From: Adiantum capillus-veneris
Taxonomy: Eukaryota > Streptophyta > Polypodiopsida > Polypodiales > Pteridaceae
Direction: 5' to 3'
NCBI GenBank assembly: GCA_014529385.2
Contig: CM043961.1
Coordinates: 13,309,978-13,373,977, forward strand
DNA: 64,000 nt
Shown here: positions 1 to 12,073 of the stretch, piece by piece
Position numbering within the stretch: the stretch's first letter is position 1
Layout: each line of letters begins with the position of its first letter
Notes under the pieces: model-generated
Database searches by the model: none
What the model was told of the DNA's origin: nothing
What the model saw: only the letters and a program-made list of their open reading frames with translations
Translations under genes and position numbers: made by a program

Positions 1-1075
1 CTTATTAAGACCCTTGGCCTATCCAAAAGCACTTACATGAAAAGCTGTAAGTTTAAAAGCATCAGGCTCCAAAAGTAAGCGTCCAGTGGGATGTCCATAT
101 ACATTGCCACCTCACCTGCTCTTCCCCAATTCGTGGGCCAGTCCATACAGCATGCCATGTCATCAATTCTACGCAATTTTGGGCCCTGCTAATTTTTTAA
201 GGGTTTTAGGCCCCTCTCCCAAGTTCTGCAAGTTTGGAGGGGTTAGGGTTAAAAATCTGACCCCTTTAGGCCTCTCGGCCATAAACTGTAAGTTGGAAAA
301 CTTCTTCTGGTTTTTAAGGTCCTCTAAGTCAAGTTTTGTCCTTAGGCCATGCCCTAAACCCTAAACTCACGAAATATAAGAGGGAATAAAGCACTCATAA
401 AACTATAAAAGCAAGGGAGACAAGAAAAGAGAAGGAAAAAAAAAAACTAAATCACTTTATTTGCTACAAAACAAAACTAGATAAAACAAAACATTATTAA
501 CTTAAGAATGGTTTAGAAAAGGCATGCGCAAAATAAGTTGACACAACTTACTTGGCTAAAACTTAAAACAAGTACTCAAACTTTAAACAAAAAAAGATAA
601 GGCATCTTAAAAACTTAATCCTAGGAATCAAACTTCACACAACAACTTCTAAAGAAACAAATTCTTAAGTCCTAACGTAAGCTAAATACGAAATCAAAAA
701 ATAAATACTACTACAAACCTACGAAGAAGAGGCTGCAAATAACCAAAGAAGAACAAAGATCCAAACTTGACAATGATCGAAATAGTATGTTCACTATGAA
801 CTTAGTGTCTGATTGATGGCTTGGAATTCCCGGAAATGATAACTCACACACGATTGCGGATCTAGATGCGATTGCTAAATACGTTGCCAGGAATCATGGT
901 CCTAGATCAAAATGGATTCTATGTGATATGATCTGAATGTGATGTGACTGTCGTCTTTGTACGAGGCTAGATTTGTGTCGTCTAGTGCATCGCTACTTAG
1001 AGCGAGTGAAAATTGAGCTGGTTTATGGCTTATGTCTGATTTTGCAAGCGTAATCAAGGGCGATTAATATTCTTT
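1..1075. other. No gene recognised; AT-rich repeat-like DNA
   Basis: I see no coding region with family resemblance. The stretch at about 380-720 is A-rich with TATA-like runs, and the right end runs into a purine tract at 1076-1086 that may be the polypurine tract of an older LTR element to the left. Confidence 0.4.
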
Positions 1076-1088
1076 TAAGAGGGGGGTA

Positions 1089-1488
1089 TGTCACAAAATG
1101 ATGACATGGCACTGCTGCCCAACTGCTGATGTGGACAAACAGTACGGATTCCCGCGATATGCGCTGACATGCTTACGTGGCTGCCGTACGGCTTCTCCAC
1201 AAAAAGCGTTGACTGCTGACATGGCTACTGTACGGATTTCCGCAAATTGCGTTGGATGCTTTTTGGCACTTTTTGGGACCATATGCTTTCGAGACAAATT
1301 GCTTTTGAGTTTATTAATTTTGGGGCTCTGCTTTTGGGGCATCCCTTGTAAGAATAAGTAGACCCTAGGGACCTCACTTTGCAGAGCATCTAGACGCAGA
1401 GTCAGACAGCAGAGGTCCCGCGGGTCTTGTACTTTGCTCAAGTATTAATATAAAAATAAATACCAAAAGGGGCGCCAGATTTGGGGCC
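1089..1488 (+). repeat. Candidate LTR preceding a gypsy gag remnant
   Basis: The segment begins TGTCAC directly after a polypurine tract (1076-1086) and ends GCGCCA. A TATA-like AT run lies near 1441-1460. A gag start codon follows about 200 bases later (1688), as expected for an LTR and leader. No matching second LTR was found in the window, so both boundaries are inference. A purine tract in front of an upstream LTR is odd and would fit an LTR shared by two adjoining elements, or a coincidence. Confidence 0.3.
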
Positions 1489-1687
1489 ACTACCTCTGAG
1501 CGCAGAACTACGCCAGGCCGTGTTGACTCTAAATTTAAAGCGTGATAAAGTTGTGAAATATTTTAAGTGATTCTCTCATGTGTCGTGCCAGATTTCCGAC
1601 TTGGGGTGCCCAAGTCTGTAACAATAATATCATAGCACAACGGATTTCTCTTCTATTAAGAAATCCGATCCTCTTACCGCGACACAC

Positions 1688-3223
1688 ATGGATTCAAACG
1701 ACGAATCCCGCAAGAATTAGACGAACCCTACTGACACTTCTGGAACGGGAGGCAACACGGGAAATTCAAATGGATCAGCAGATCAAGAGTATGGGCAACC
1801 TCGGCCTACGGTGTATCAATTGATGGAGATGCAGCGTCAATAGCAGGTTGATGATTGTGCAAAGCAGATGCTTCAGTTTGCAAAGGATCCCCAGTATGCC
1901 AAATTTATGACCTGACACCCGATCGATGAAGTGCATTCCCATTGGCAGAAATCCATGGACTCCCCAATAAAGCCAGCCCTAAGAAACCTCATGTCCCACG
2001 GATGTTTACTGAAGACGAACTTAAGGACATTGTTGAAAGACGGATCAACCAACTTTTGGGGGCAAAGAAGAAGCAATTGAAGAAACACAACAAGCGAACT
2101 GACTACCATGGTTGTTTGGGTCGAAAATCCTCTTTTGCAAATGCAAGAAAACAGAAGAAGCATGTACGCTTCGAAGGATTGTCCAGTTCGTCCTCAGCTT
2201 CTTCTGACAGCTCGGACAACTCATCCTCTTCTGACTCAAGTGATGAGGACAAAAAGGGCAAGAATTCACGAAAGAACCAAAGATTGGGAAAGAACAAGAA
2301 GAAGGCAAAGAAAAGCGGATCCCGACACTTTTCTGACAGTTTTGATGAGGATTCATCCTCTTCTGAGAGTGAGGACTCCGATGACCATACGTTTTATTCA
2401 AAAAGGAAGCACTTTTACAGAGCCAATCAATATGATTTTCTCGAGGACAAGGGCAAAAAGACAAAGGAATCCAAGGAGGGTGGACACGCAATAAAGTTTG
2501 AAACCTTTTCAGAGTTTCGAGATGCTCCTAAGGCTTTAGCCTTTATTCAACAATTTGACATAGCATAAACTTTTGAGGGTTTCGAGATGCTCCTAAGGAT
2601 TTAGCCTTAATTCCACAGTTTGACATAGCATATTTTGGAGGCCGCTATACAGAGCACTCCAAGATTCGACGGGCAGCATCATTTTTTTAAAAAGCAATGC
2701 ACAAAAATGGTGGTCCACTCATCTGTTAAGAAAAGAAGCACCGACAAAGAGGCTAAAGTTCAAGAGACCCTTTATTTCTTCGTGGCTCACTCAAGAATAC
2801 GAACGAGACGTGATTACTGACTGGAATCATCTTCAAATGTTCAAGGCAGGAACTTTGGATACTTACTTTAAGAGATTTTGGAATGTTTTTCTATTGGCTT
2901 CATCCTTTAAGAAGATCAGTTTCAAGCAGCAAATCGAGCGATTTTGTTGTGGACTGTCCAAAGAGATACAAGACTATTGCTTGCTACAAAAATCTGACTC
3001 CATACAACACTTGATGGGACATGCTAAGCAAGGCTTTGCTATGCATTCGGGTAACTTGACTTATCCAACATATGAACCTTCAACAAGTCATAACAGAAGC
3101 AGACGATACAGACCTCGACTGACAGAAGAACAGAAAGACGAATATTTCAAAACGAGAAAGTGCTTTGAATGTGGTGAACTAGGACATATATCTGCAAATT
3201 GGCCCAAAAAGGCACAAGAATGA
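1688..3223 (+). pseudogene. Ty3/gypsy gag remnant (gypsy-E)
   Basis: Capsid/nucleocapsid polyprotein of a Ty3/gypsy retrotransposon, broken into several frames. The putative start at 1688 is soon followed by stops. From 1942 an open stretch carries a Ser/Asp/Lys-rich linker (about 2170-2400) and then the gag core motif 'ALAFIQQFDIA', which recurs as 'VLAFIQQFDVA' in gypsy-B at 46.9 kb, so the two are relatives. The core continues in other frames to about 3100. The zinc knuckle near 3160-3200 reads 'CFECGELGHISANW': the last cysteine of CX2CX4HX4C has become Trp. No protease or pol follows, so the remnant is gag only and cannot be functional. Confidence 0.75.
2506..2632 (+). repeat. 65-bp tandem duplication inside gag
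   Basis: Two adjacent copies (2506-2570 and 2571-2632) both contain 'tttcgagatgctcctaagg' and 'tttgacatagcata' with a few substitutions. The duplication interrupts the gag frame and has since diverged, so it is not recent. Confidence 0.8.
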
Positions 3224-3392
3224 GAATGACTGACAAGATTGAAAATAGAACAGGGTAAGGAGATGCTCGCTCCAGAACAAATACTAGATAGAAAATTATA
3301 AATGAACTGACAATATTTTGCTTTGTAAATTTATGAATGAATCATTTTGAAGTAGGACTTTTCAGTAATTTTGAAGTTTCTATTCGTGTGTT
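3224..3392. other. Short flank between gag remnant and next element
   Basis: AT-rich non-coding sequence between the gag stop and the target-site duplication of the next LTR element. Nothing recognisable. Confidence 0.4.
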
Positions 3393-3565
3393 GTTGCTGC
3401 TAAATTGGCTTTATCTCACATAAAAATAATTCTACATGAATTATTGGATTTAAAAGTGAGAGGGTTTTCTCGCTTGGAACACCAAGGAGAAATAATTCTA
3501 AATGAATTACTGGTATTTTAAGTGAGAGGGTTTTTCTCACTGGAGACATCCGAGTACAGAGTATT

Positions 3566-3838
3566 CCTAGTGCGTCATTCAAAGTAATGACGGGAGCACT
3601 GAGAACGGAAATATTTGTAAGGCCACCAAGAATAGGTACTTCTGATGCGTCACATCGGATGGGTGACAGGGAGCATCGGAAAGAAGTATCCGACCATCCG
3701 GGAATGGGCATCTCTGATGCGTCATAGGATGGGTGACATACAGCATCGTGAAGGAGATTGTACCGTAAGTTCGGTAGGAAAAGACTAGGTGATGGGTATT
3801 CCTGATGCGTCACAAGGTGGGTGACGGGTGCATCAGAA
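3566..3838 (+). promoter_or_regulatory. Four degenerate hairpin units with CGTCA/TGACG arms in U3
   Basis: Units at about 3566-3600, 3648-3680, 3713-3747 and 3801-3838 share the pattern tGATGCGTCA, short spacer, TGGGTGACgggagCATCg, so each can fold on itself. The CGTCA/TGACG cores resemble plant bZIP (TGA/as-1-like) binding sites. The array also occurs in the 3' LTR (about 8527-8785) and, reversed, in the solo LTR (about 14480-14605). A promoter or enhancer role is inferred from position in U3. Confidence 0.55.
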
Positions 3839-4331
3839 AGGGAATATCCATAGTCAAGAGGAAATTCCGAACTGTGTTAGAATTGTGCACAAGGAAAAGC
3901 AAGCACTTGAATGAAGATGGGTTCAAAGGAAACTTTGAGGAAAAACAAATGCTTTCTAAGAAAGCGGGATTGCTTTTCGGGAAAGCAGATGCTTTCCCGC
4001 GAGGAAGTCTATGTCTGCTTTGCAACTGTGCATGTGATTGCATCCAGGGACGCCTGGGAAGTGTTGTGAAAGCATTTTTTTTAACTTATAAGGTTTTATT
4101 GAGTTTTTGGACAAATTCAGACCATTTTTAAAGGTGACCAGCCGCCCACTTAATAAGTGGACAGCCTATGATTAAATAAAGCAGTATAAACCAGCCATCG
4201 ATTTTTCTCTCTTTTTCTAGCAGAACAACGCCAAAAAAAAAACCCAAAAAAAACGAAACAAAAAAAACGAAAAACGGCCGCAATCTCTATGCGAGCAACC
4301 AATGCTCTGCTATCTTTGCCGTGGCCAGGGA

Positions 4332-4341
4332 GCTATAAAAG
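4332..4341 (+). promoter_or_regulatory. Probable TATA box of the LTR
   Basis: 'gctataaaag' occurs in both LTR copies (also near 9261) within otherwise GC-richer sequence, downstream of the U3 hairpin array. Its position suggests the start of R. Confidence 0.45.
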
Positions 4342-4931
4342 CATCACACACCCTCTCCCAAAGGGAAGACCAATCTTTGCAAGGAGGAGATGCTGCTGCA
4401 GATTTCAACCGTAAAGAAGACGTTGCGGGTGATGCCTATGGCTGCCCCAAGTATACCAGATGTCGCCAAGACCCAGTGCGCGAGTTCCCTCGCGAAGAAG
4501 TGCTTACGGAGCGTGTTTCCATCGTGACAAGTTACTGTTTTTTCTCTGTTTTGAGCCCATAAACATCGTAGACAGGGCTGATTTACGAGAAGGAACCCAA
4601 GAACACACCTCTTTTGTGTGTAGGATTGGAAGAGAGGATTTTCTATGTAGAGAACTCTTCCGGGGAATTGCTTTTCGAGAACCGAGTTGCGTTTCGAGCG
4701 TCGAGACTTTGAAGGTAACGATTTTCATGTTATGATCTCTAAGTATTTGTTTGCAGGTGTACTTCCTCTTAGTGAGGGAGTAGGAGCAGAGGAAGGCATG
4801 AGCCTCTGCAGCAGAAAGCGCTCTAAGGAACTAGAGCCAAATCAGCCCAAGGGTTTCGTACCCAAGTTTGGGAAGCAGATCCATGGATCAAAGAGAGGTA
4901 GACTCTCGAGATGTGATCAGGAAGTTAAAAT

Positions 4932-5277
4932 CATAGCAGCTACGGTACGGGACGGGACGTTTAATACGCGGTGTACAATACGCATACTAGACGTATTTTT
5001 TAGAATCAAAAATAAAATACTTCAATTTTTTTAGATATGATACTTACATAAGAACAAATGAAGCGGTTTCGTGGACCTCCTCAATGACTCTTCAATATTT
5101 AGCCATAGCATACATAAACAACCACCATGAAGCTCTAAAACACAATTGATCAATTAGAAAAAGACATGCGTTTTGAGGAAAAAAACGTTAGAATATAAAA
5201 CGTTATGAGACGTATTGTACGTTTAAATACGGGACGTCGTGTATTCTAAATAAAATACGCGTATTTTAGCTGCTATG
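4932..5277. mobile_element. hAT-type MITE inserted in the 5' LTR
   Basis: A 346-bp insert, absent from the 3' LTR, is bounded by perfect 10-bp inverted repeats CATAGCAGCT / AGCTGCTATG and flanked by the 8-bp duplication gttaaaat (4924-4931 and 5278-5285). An 8-bp duplication and a CA-A-G type terminal repeat are hallmarks of the hAT superfamily. There is no coding capacity, so it would be mobilised in trans. The interior holds repeated ACGT-rich words (acgtatt, gggacgt) near both ends. Confidence 0.88.
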
Positions 5278-5733
5278 GTTAAAATTCCCAAGGGAAGGAC
5301 TTCGTGTCCAGGAAAGGGGAGTTATTCTGCAAGAAGAGGACTCTGGAAACAGAGTCGGAAAAGAGTTGCAGGGATGCCATGACCTGAGTCTGGAAGGTGA
5401 GATCCAGAGGCGAGAACCTTGATTCTCGAGGATTTGGAATAAGGAACGGAAGTTCCTTGGAATAGGGTTTTGCCCTAGGAATAGGAAGCCGAGGCTTCCA
5501 GGAACCATCAAGTCTTATTCTAGAACAAACGTGGTAATACGTTCGGTTCAAGTGCTTGTATAGACTTCTCCTCAGTAATAAAGATACTATTACGGAGGGG
5601 GGACCAGCCCATCTTCTGGTCCCCAGTATTGTGTCGATCTTCTCACTCTCTATATCTCTCTCTCTATTTATCTCTCTATATCCTCTGGCTTCCGAATATA
5701 TTTTATATTGCTATGCGCTCCCGTTTGTGACAG

Positions 5734-5745
5734 TGGTATCAGAGC
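5734..5745 (+). promoter_or_regulatory. Primer binding site, initiator tRNA-Met type
   Basis: TGGTATCAGAGC one base after the 5' LTR end. This is the standard plant LTR-element site complementary to the 3' end of initiator tRNA-Met, and it supports the orientation. Confidence 0.9.
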
Positions 5746-5804
5746 ATGCTCTCCTCTCTTTCTCTGTAAAGGTGGACGACTCTGGGAAGATACGGGAAGA
5801 AGCC

Positions 5805-6540
5805 ATGACAACCCAAGAGAGAAGTAAGCAGGCGGAACCCTAAGTCCTGCAAGGAAAAGCTCGCAGAGTTGGGAAAATTTCTCTGCAAGAAGTCGACACA
5901 AGACTTGGGATTCTCTGAGAAGGCGACGAGCATGATGCTCAAGAACCTAGAGAATCCAAGGAGCGGAATTCTCAAGATCATTCAGAACCCAAAAGATATC
6001 CATGAATATCAATCCAGAACCATAGCCAAGAAATCCCGTCATTTCGAGAAGGATATGAAGAAGGTCTCTAGACCTAGGAACACTCTAGTCAAGTTTGATA
6101 CTTTTGACGGAAGGGAAGATGTCCTGAAAGCAGTAAATAGATTGAAGTTGCCTTTGCAAATGGCAATTTCTGAGAAGTGTTGAAGGTGAGGCATGTGACC
6201 AAACACCTCAAGGGGGATTGCAAGTACTTGGTGGTATACCAAAGCTCTGCAAGGAACTTACAGCAAGACTTGGATTCAATTCAAGGCTGAATTTTCCGAC
6301 AAATTTTGTTCCTCTATGCTTTGAGGAAAAAATCCAAGAAGATTGGGATCGGTTTGCCCAATAGGAACACGAGCGAGTCAAAGCAAGTAGTGGTTACTCT
6401 TGCCAAGGTAGCTCCACTCTTGATCCTCTCTTAGGAAGGAAAGATGATGAAATTCAACGAAGGACTTTTGCCCGAATTTGTAAACGCATCTGCAAGATAC
6501 TTTGCAGCAGATGGAGTCAGCAATAAAAGCTGAAAGTGTA
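5805..6540 (+). pseudogene. Decayed gag of the LARD-like element
   Basis: The first ATG after the primer site (5805) opens a short frame. In a shifted frame, 5869-6183 encodes a Lys-rich segment ending with 'FDTFDGREDVLKAVNRLK', which resembles the N-terminal core of plant gypsy gag. Further along, in the same frame but past stops (about 6220-6310), is 'WWYTKALQGTYSKTWIQFK', the Trp-Trp and TW..FK..F pattern of the Retrotrans_gag domain. Stops and frameshifts separate the pieces, so no full protein is possible. No protease or zinc knuckle was seen after it. Confidence 0.6.
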
Positions 6541-8358
6541 CACCTTAGTGTACATAGAATCTAATCCCCGCAGTGGGAGGGGAACCATTGAACACAGAAA
6601 CAATGAATTTTTGTTACCTCTCCTCAAAGGATACGTTGCTATTCAGAGAAAGTTTGGAGTAAGGGAATTCAATCTAACTCCTCAGTTTTTGAATAGAAGA
6701 CCCTCAAACTCAGAGGGCAGGTCTGATCAAAGTTACATCTTTGAGAAAGTTACAAAGTGCATTTTCTTTTTGCACAAGGAATGCATATGCCTAACCAGGA
6801 GTGATCGCTCTTGAGTGTTTATGAGAGTAGGGTTGAGTCAGAACATTGTTTTATACGATAAGCTGCTTTGCTTAGCCATCCAGAAGGTCCATGATTGATC
6901 TGGTATCCGGTAATTCTCGAACAGATCACCTGCTACTATGGGTAGGAAATTATGAAGGAACCATTCTGAGCTTTCAAGCAAAGAAAAACTTTCATTAAGC
7001 TTGAGTACTCTTTAAGCCCACACCCCCTACCCGGTAAGGGAAGATATGGTAGTGCTTTTTGCACAAGTGAGGAATACTCTCTTTATGAGGGAAGAAGCAA
7101 GAGATGGCCTTGGCCTATGCTCGTACAATTCCACATTTGAAATCCAAGTTTATGTGATGAGCAGGTTTTGCTCTAAGGTCGAGCCAAGGGATCGTCAGGC
7201 TGAGCGTCTAGCTCTACGGATCTTACGAAGGGAAGGTAATTTCCCAGGTTCACCAAAACTCTAACACAACTTAAGAATTATGTACACCTTTGGGTACATG
7301 GATAAAACACGAAGATGCAGACCTATGCCAAGGAACTGGACGCAAGTTTGTTATACTCTCTTGAGCGCCTTTTTGCGCGCAAGGACATTCCGACACGAGA
7401 ATCTCTATTTGAGATGTGTTCGGTAGAAGACATTTGAGTTTCTCTAGAGGTTTTCTAATGGTCTTTGATTATCGAGTACATTATGTGCTTTTACCATTAC
7501 AGTAGCAACATTTGGTTGCGGTATATGTTTCTCCATGAGGAGGTCAAGTAGCATTTACACGCTGCTGGAATAAATTCGAACAATTACGTTCATAAGAGTA
7601 TAATTCACCAATCGTTTTAAAATGATAAGAATTACCTTAACCATACATGCGAGAACATCATTGAGATCTAAAGCAGGTTCGCCCTTCAAAGGGCCGAGTT
7701 TGAACTTATGTTCACAGATTGGGAGAGACGCTAATGCGCGTCGGGAAAACACTGCTGGTAGTAATAACTCGAAGGAGAAAAAGATTGGAAAGTGTCCCCG
7801 TACACATGGAATCTTCGGACTGGAACCGTCTACCTACGTTGAGCGACGGCCAGGAACAAGAACCTTCTTCAAGGTGATCGCAGCCTAGAAAGACATCGAG
7901 CTTAATACTCTATGACTTGGGCATTCCCTATGTGGGAGGACACAAGAGGTTTAATATCTTAGGACTAACAGCGTAGAATTATGCGCAAGGACAAAGACCT
8001 AGATTGATTTCTAGGAGGATTATTCTTCTCCGGATTGAGAAGGTGGAATTGAGTTAACAGATTCTCGCATAAGGAAACTTCCAATTTGTTGGAAAGACGC
8101 AAATGACGAGTACTTACATGGCTCATAAGTTTGATGATTGGTGAAGGATATCCTTGAGGTACTAGAGGAAGGACATGAACCGGTAAGGTAAGTATTGAAT
8201 TCTTGAATTTTTGTTTAATTTAATTTTTAGGTTCTCTTCTGAGAAAGGATCAGCTCAACTTACCATTGAACAAGATTTTGAATTTTTTCGGTTTCTCTCC
8301 GGGCAGTTCAGTTGGACCTCTACAGTTGAGGACAACTATTTATAAGTGAGAGGGATGT
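6541..8358. other. Non-coding interior of the LARD-like element
   Basis: Small open frames only, none recognisable as protease, RT, RNase H or integrase. The last bases (8345-8355, agtgagaggga) are purine-rich and may act as the polypurine tract for the 3' LTR starting at 8359. Confidence 0.5.
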
Positions 8359-10326
8359 TGCTAAATTGGCTTTATCTGACATAAAAATAATTCTAAATGA
8401 ATTATTGGATTTAAAAGTGAGAGAGTTTTCTCGCTTGGAACACCAAGGAGAAAGAATTCTAAATGAATTATTGGTATTTTAAGTGAGAGGGTTTTTCTCA
8501 CTAGAGACATCCGAGTACAGAGTATTCCTAGTGCGTCATTCAAAGTAATGACGAAAGCACTGAGAACAGAAATATCTCTAAGGCCACCAGAAACGGGTAC
8601 TTCTGATGAGTCACATCGGATGGGTGACAGGGAGCATTGGGAATGAGTATCCGACCATCTTTGATGCATCATAGGATGGGTGACAAAGAGCATCGTGAAG
8701 GAGATTGTACCGTAAGTTCGGTAGGAAAAGACTAGGTGATGGATATTCCTGATGCGTCACAAGGTGGGTGACGGGTGCATCAGAAAGGGAATATCTATAG
8801 TCAGGAGGAAATTTCAAACTGTGTTAGAATTGTGCACAAGGAAAAGCAAGCACTTGAATGAAGATGGGTTCAGAGGAAACTTTGAGGAAAAACAGATGCT
8901 TTCTAAGAAAGCGGGATTGCTTTTCGGAAAGCAAATGCTTTCCCGCGAGGAAGTCTATGTTTGCATTGCAACTGTGCATGTGATTGCATCCAGGGATGCC
9001 TACGAAGTGCTGTGAAAGCATTGTTTTTAACTTATAAGGTTTTATTGAGTTTTTGGACAAATTCAGACCATTTTTAAAGGTGACCAGCCGCCCACTTAAT
9101 AAGTGGGCCGCCTATGATTAAATAAAGCAGTATAAACCAGCCAGCGCGATTTTTCTCTCTCTTTTTCTGGCAGAGCAGCGCCAAGAAAAAAAAAAAAGGA
9201 AAAACGGCCGCGATCTCTACGCAAGCAACCAATGCTCTATTATCTTTGTCGTGGCCAGGGAGCTATAAAAGCATCACACACTCTCGCCCAAAGGGAAGAC
9301 CAGTCTTTGCATGGAGGAGATGCTGCTGTAGATTTCAGCCGTAAAGAAGACGTTGCGGGTGATGCCTATGGCTGCCCCAAGTATACCAGATGTCGCCAAG
9401 ACCCAATGCGCGAGTTCCCTCGCAAAGAAGTGCTTACAGAGCGTGTTTCCATCGCGACAAGTTGCTGTTTTTTCGCTGTTTTCAGCCCATAAACGTCGTA
9501 GACGGGGCTGATTTACGAGAAGGAACCCGAGAACACACCTCTTTTGTGTGTAGGATTGGAAGAGAGGATTTTCTATGTAGAGATCTCTTCCAGGGAATTG
9601 CTTTTTGAGAACCCAGTTGCGTTTCGAGCGTTGAGACTTTGAAGGTAACGATTTTCATGTTATGATCTCTAAGTATGGTGTACTTCCTCTTAGTGAGGGG
9701 GTAGGAGCAGAGGAAGGCATGAGCCTCTGCAGGAAAAAGCGCTCTAAGGAACTCGAGCCAAATCAGCCCAAGGGTTTCGTACCCAAGTTTGGGAAGCAGA
9801 TCCACGGATCGAAGAGAGGTAGACTCTCGAGATGTGATCCGGATGTTGAAATTCCCAAGGGAAGGACTTCGTGTCCACAAAAGCGGAGTTATTTTGCAAG
9901 AAGAGGACTCTGGAAACAGAGTCGGAAAAGCGTTGCAGGGATGCCATGACCTGAGTCTGGAAGGTGAGATCCAGAGGCGAGAACCTTGATTCTCGAGGAT
10001 TTGGAATAAGGAACGGAAGTTTCTTGGAATAGGGTTTTGCCCTAGGAATAGGAAGCCGAGGCTTCCAGGAACCATCAAGTCTTATTCTAGAACAAACGTG
10101 GTAATACGTTCGGTTCAAGTGCTTGTATAGACTTCTCCTCAGTAATAAAGATACTATTACGGGGGGGACCAGCCCATCTTCTGGCCCCCAGTACTGTGTC
10201 GATCTTCTCACTCTATATCTCTCTCTATTTATTTCTCTCTATATCCTCTGGCTTCAGTATTAAGTGATAAATCCTATTTATACGAATATATATTTTATAT
10301 ATTGCTATGCGCTCCCGTTTGTGACA
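8359..10326 (+). repeat. 3' LTR (1968 bp)
   Basis: Full-length partner of the 5' LTR, without the MITE. It ends TTTGTGACA followed by gttgc, which repeats the bases before the 5' LTR. Confidence 0.92.
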
Positions 10327-11156
10327 GTTGCTATTGATTTCTCACGCTTTGGAAAAAGCAGCTCTGATTAGAAAATAACATACTACCCTCCACATTGGTT
10401 GAGCATACGGACAAAGACAAAAACAGGACTCATGCTACAAAGTACATCTCTAGCAAGGTGGATCATGACCAGTAATCTCAAGTCAAGTGCCACCAGCAAT
10501 CTTGCATAAGCAATCTTGCATAAACAATCGTTCACATGAAAGAAAATACCTAGCGGCACATCCTGAAACTCCAAATGCATGACCAAAACTGTCGCAAAAA
10601 GTTCAAAAGTTGGAGAGATGAGTTGATCTTGTCGTACCTCTAACGTGGACAATGAGCCAGGCAATGTGTCCTCAAGATGATCCTCCTCCCAAGGGATACA
10701 ATGTACTCAAAAAAGGAAAGAGAGGGCCCCATTAGCCTCTAAAGAAGGCCACTACCAGTCACCAAAATCCCATTCCAACTCAACCAGTGGCTGTCCCTGC
10801 CAGATTTGCAACCTCCAAAGCTATGCCTCCTTTGCGGTGAAAACCAGGTCAACACAAGAGCACCACCCCTAAGAGCCCACCACTCAAACAGGCTACCAAC
10901 GAGCATCTAGACACTAATCAAGAGACACCTCCTTAAAAGTCAATATCATGTGATAGCCATGATGGCCAGTCTGCCTCTAAGCCCCCTCTAAATACGAACC
11001 TCCATAGTTGGTCGTCCTGATCCAACACCATGGGAATAAGCTTCTCCCATGTCAAATCACTAGTCTTCCCCAAAAATCAAGGCTAAATAGAAAGCATTTC
11101 ACTTGGGAGTCAAATGCGTCACCAAGATTATAGCCATATCTTCCGAAGAGATCAGC

Positions 11157-11220
11157 TTAATACCGCCTACACACCCGCCTTCCAGTCCTTAATACCGCCT
11201 ACACACCCGCCTTCCAGTCC
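11157..11220 (+). repeat. Two perfect 32-bp tandem copies
   Basis: The unit 'ttaataccgcctacacaccc' plus twelve further bases occurs at 11157-11188 and again at 11189-11220 without change, so this is a recent small duplication. Confidence 0.9.
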
Positions 11221-12018
11221 TGGTAGTTGGTGGCATGATCCTATAGAGACCCTAGCAACATTGGAATCTTCCTCTCAAGTAACTCCTACAACTCCCCAGA
11301 GTAGACTTTCGCAAACGCTCTAAACATCATCCACTATGTCTACCTAGACGACTTCTCTGGCATCCCGATCATGAGAGCTCTCCACAACATTCTTCTTCTT
11401 CAATGCCGTTCTTCTTCTCCCTCTGTCGCACACAAGTCTCCAACAAGCAGCAAAAATCTGCTAAGGCATCAGGCATGAACTGTTGCACTCGAATCACCTT
11501 CTGGTCTTCAGAACATAGCCCAGATCTCGTCCAGCTCCATGCTGAAAATCAAGAACACTCCTCAATTAGCAGTGGATTGATTTTCCATTGTGACGAACAG
11601 CTCCCCACCTTAAGCAACCACCGTACTTCCCACTATGGTAGCCGCTTAAGGTTTACAAAGCTCTACTTCATTGCCTTCACCAAAGGTCTTCCATCTTGGT
11701 TGGAAACCTTTACCCCACAATGCGTGCTCTTGTTTGCTACTCAAAATGTGAGCATTAGGTTGCATCGTCGGCCTCCCCTGTGCAGTGTAGAGGAAACCCC
11801 TTGGAGGGGCTCCCCGGTCATGCTTCAACCAGGCCTGCAGCGAGCCTTGCATGTACAAGGCCCTACATCGAGTTGCAGTGGTTGGTATCCGTGGAGGAGT
11901 GGAAGTTTCTCGCCCTAGCGAAACTATGGTAAAAGTTGCTAGGCAAATCTGCTTTCTTTGTTTGCTTTTTGTTTGTTTTTCTTGTTTTGTTTTCTTTCAG
12001 CTTGCAATTCTTGCTCTG

Positions 12019-12022
<4 letters not shown>

Positions 12023-12070
<48 letters not shown>
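12023..12070 (+). repeat. (TG)n microsatellite
   Basis: 24 uninterrupted TG units. Confidence 0.97.

Positions 12071-12073
<3 letters not shown>

Larger units (their letters stand above)
3398..5732 (+). repeat. 5' LTR (2335 bp)
   Basis: It matches the 3' LTR at 8359-10326 nearly throughout. The excess length is mostly a 346-bp MITE (4932-5277) plus its 8-bp duplication, so the MITE arrived after insertion of the element or in only one LTR. Confidence 0.92.
3398..10326 (+). mobile_element. Complete non-autonomous LTR retrotransposon (LARD-like)
   Basis: Two direct LTRs (3398-5732 and 8359-10326) enclose an internal region of about 2.6 kb. The 5-bp target duplication gttgc is intact on both sides (3393-3397 and 10327-10331). 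LTRs run TGCTAAATTGG to TTTGTGACA. A primer binding site matching initiator tRNA-Met begins one base after the 5' LTR, and a purine stretch (8345-8355) precedes the 3' LTR. Internally only a decayed gag is recognisable; no protease, RT or integrase was seen. LTRs of about 2 kb with a mostly non-coding interior match the LARD type of element, which needs enzymes from a relative. Confidence 0.9.

Noticed and set aside
351-366. Telomere-like CCCTAAA units
   Set aside because: Only two units; chance or an isolated interstitial remnant, not a telomere.
4302-4562. Conserved small frames inside the LARD LTRs (also 9232-9492)
   Set aside because: Conservation is explained by LTR identity. No start context, motif or codon bias supports a gene.
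3398-10326. Element interpreted as autonomous with hidden pol
   Set aside because: The interior was read in all frames for YxDD, D-[ST]-G and HHCC/DDE motifs and none was seen. The 2.6-kb size is also too small for gag-pol.
10383-10664. 93-codon minus-strand open frame
   Set aside because: No recognisable motif, no neighbouring coding signal and ordinary length for chance.
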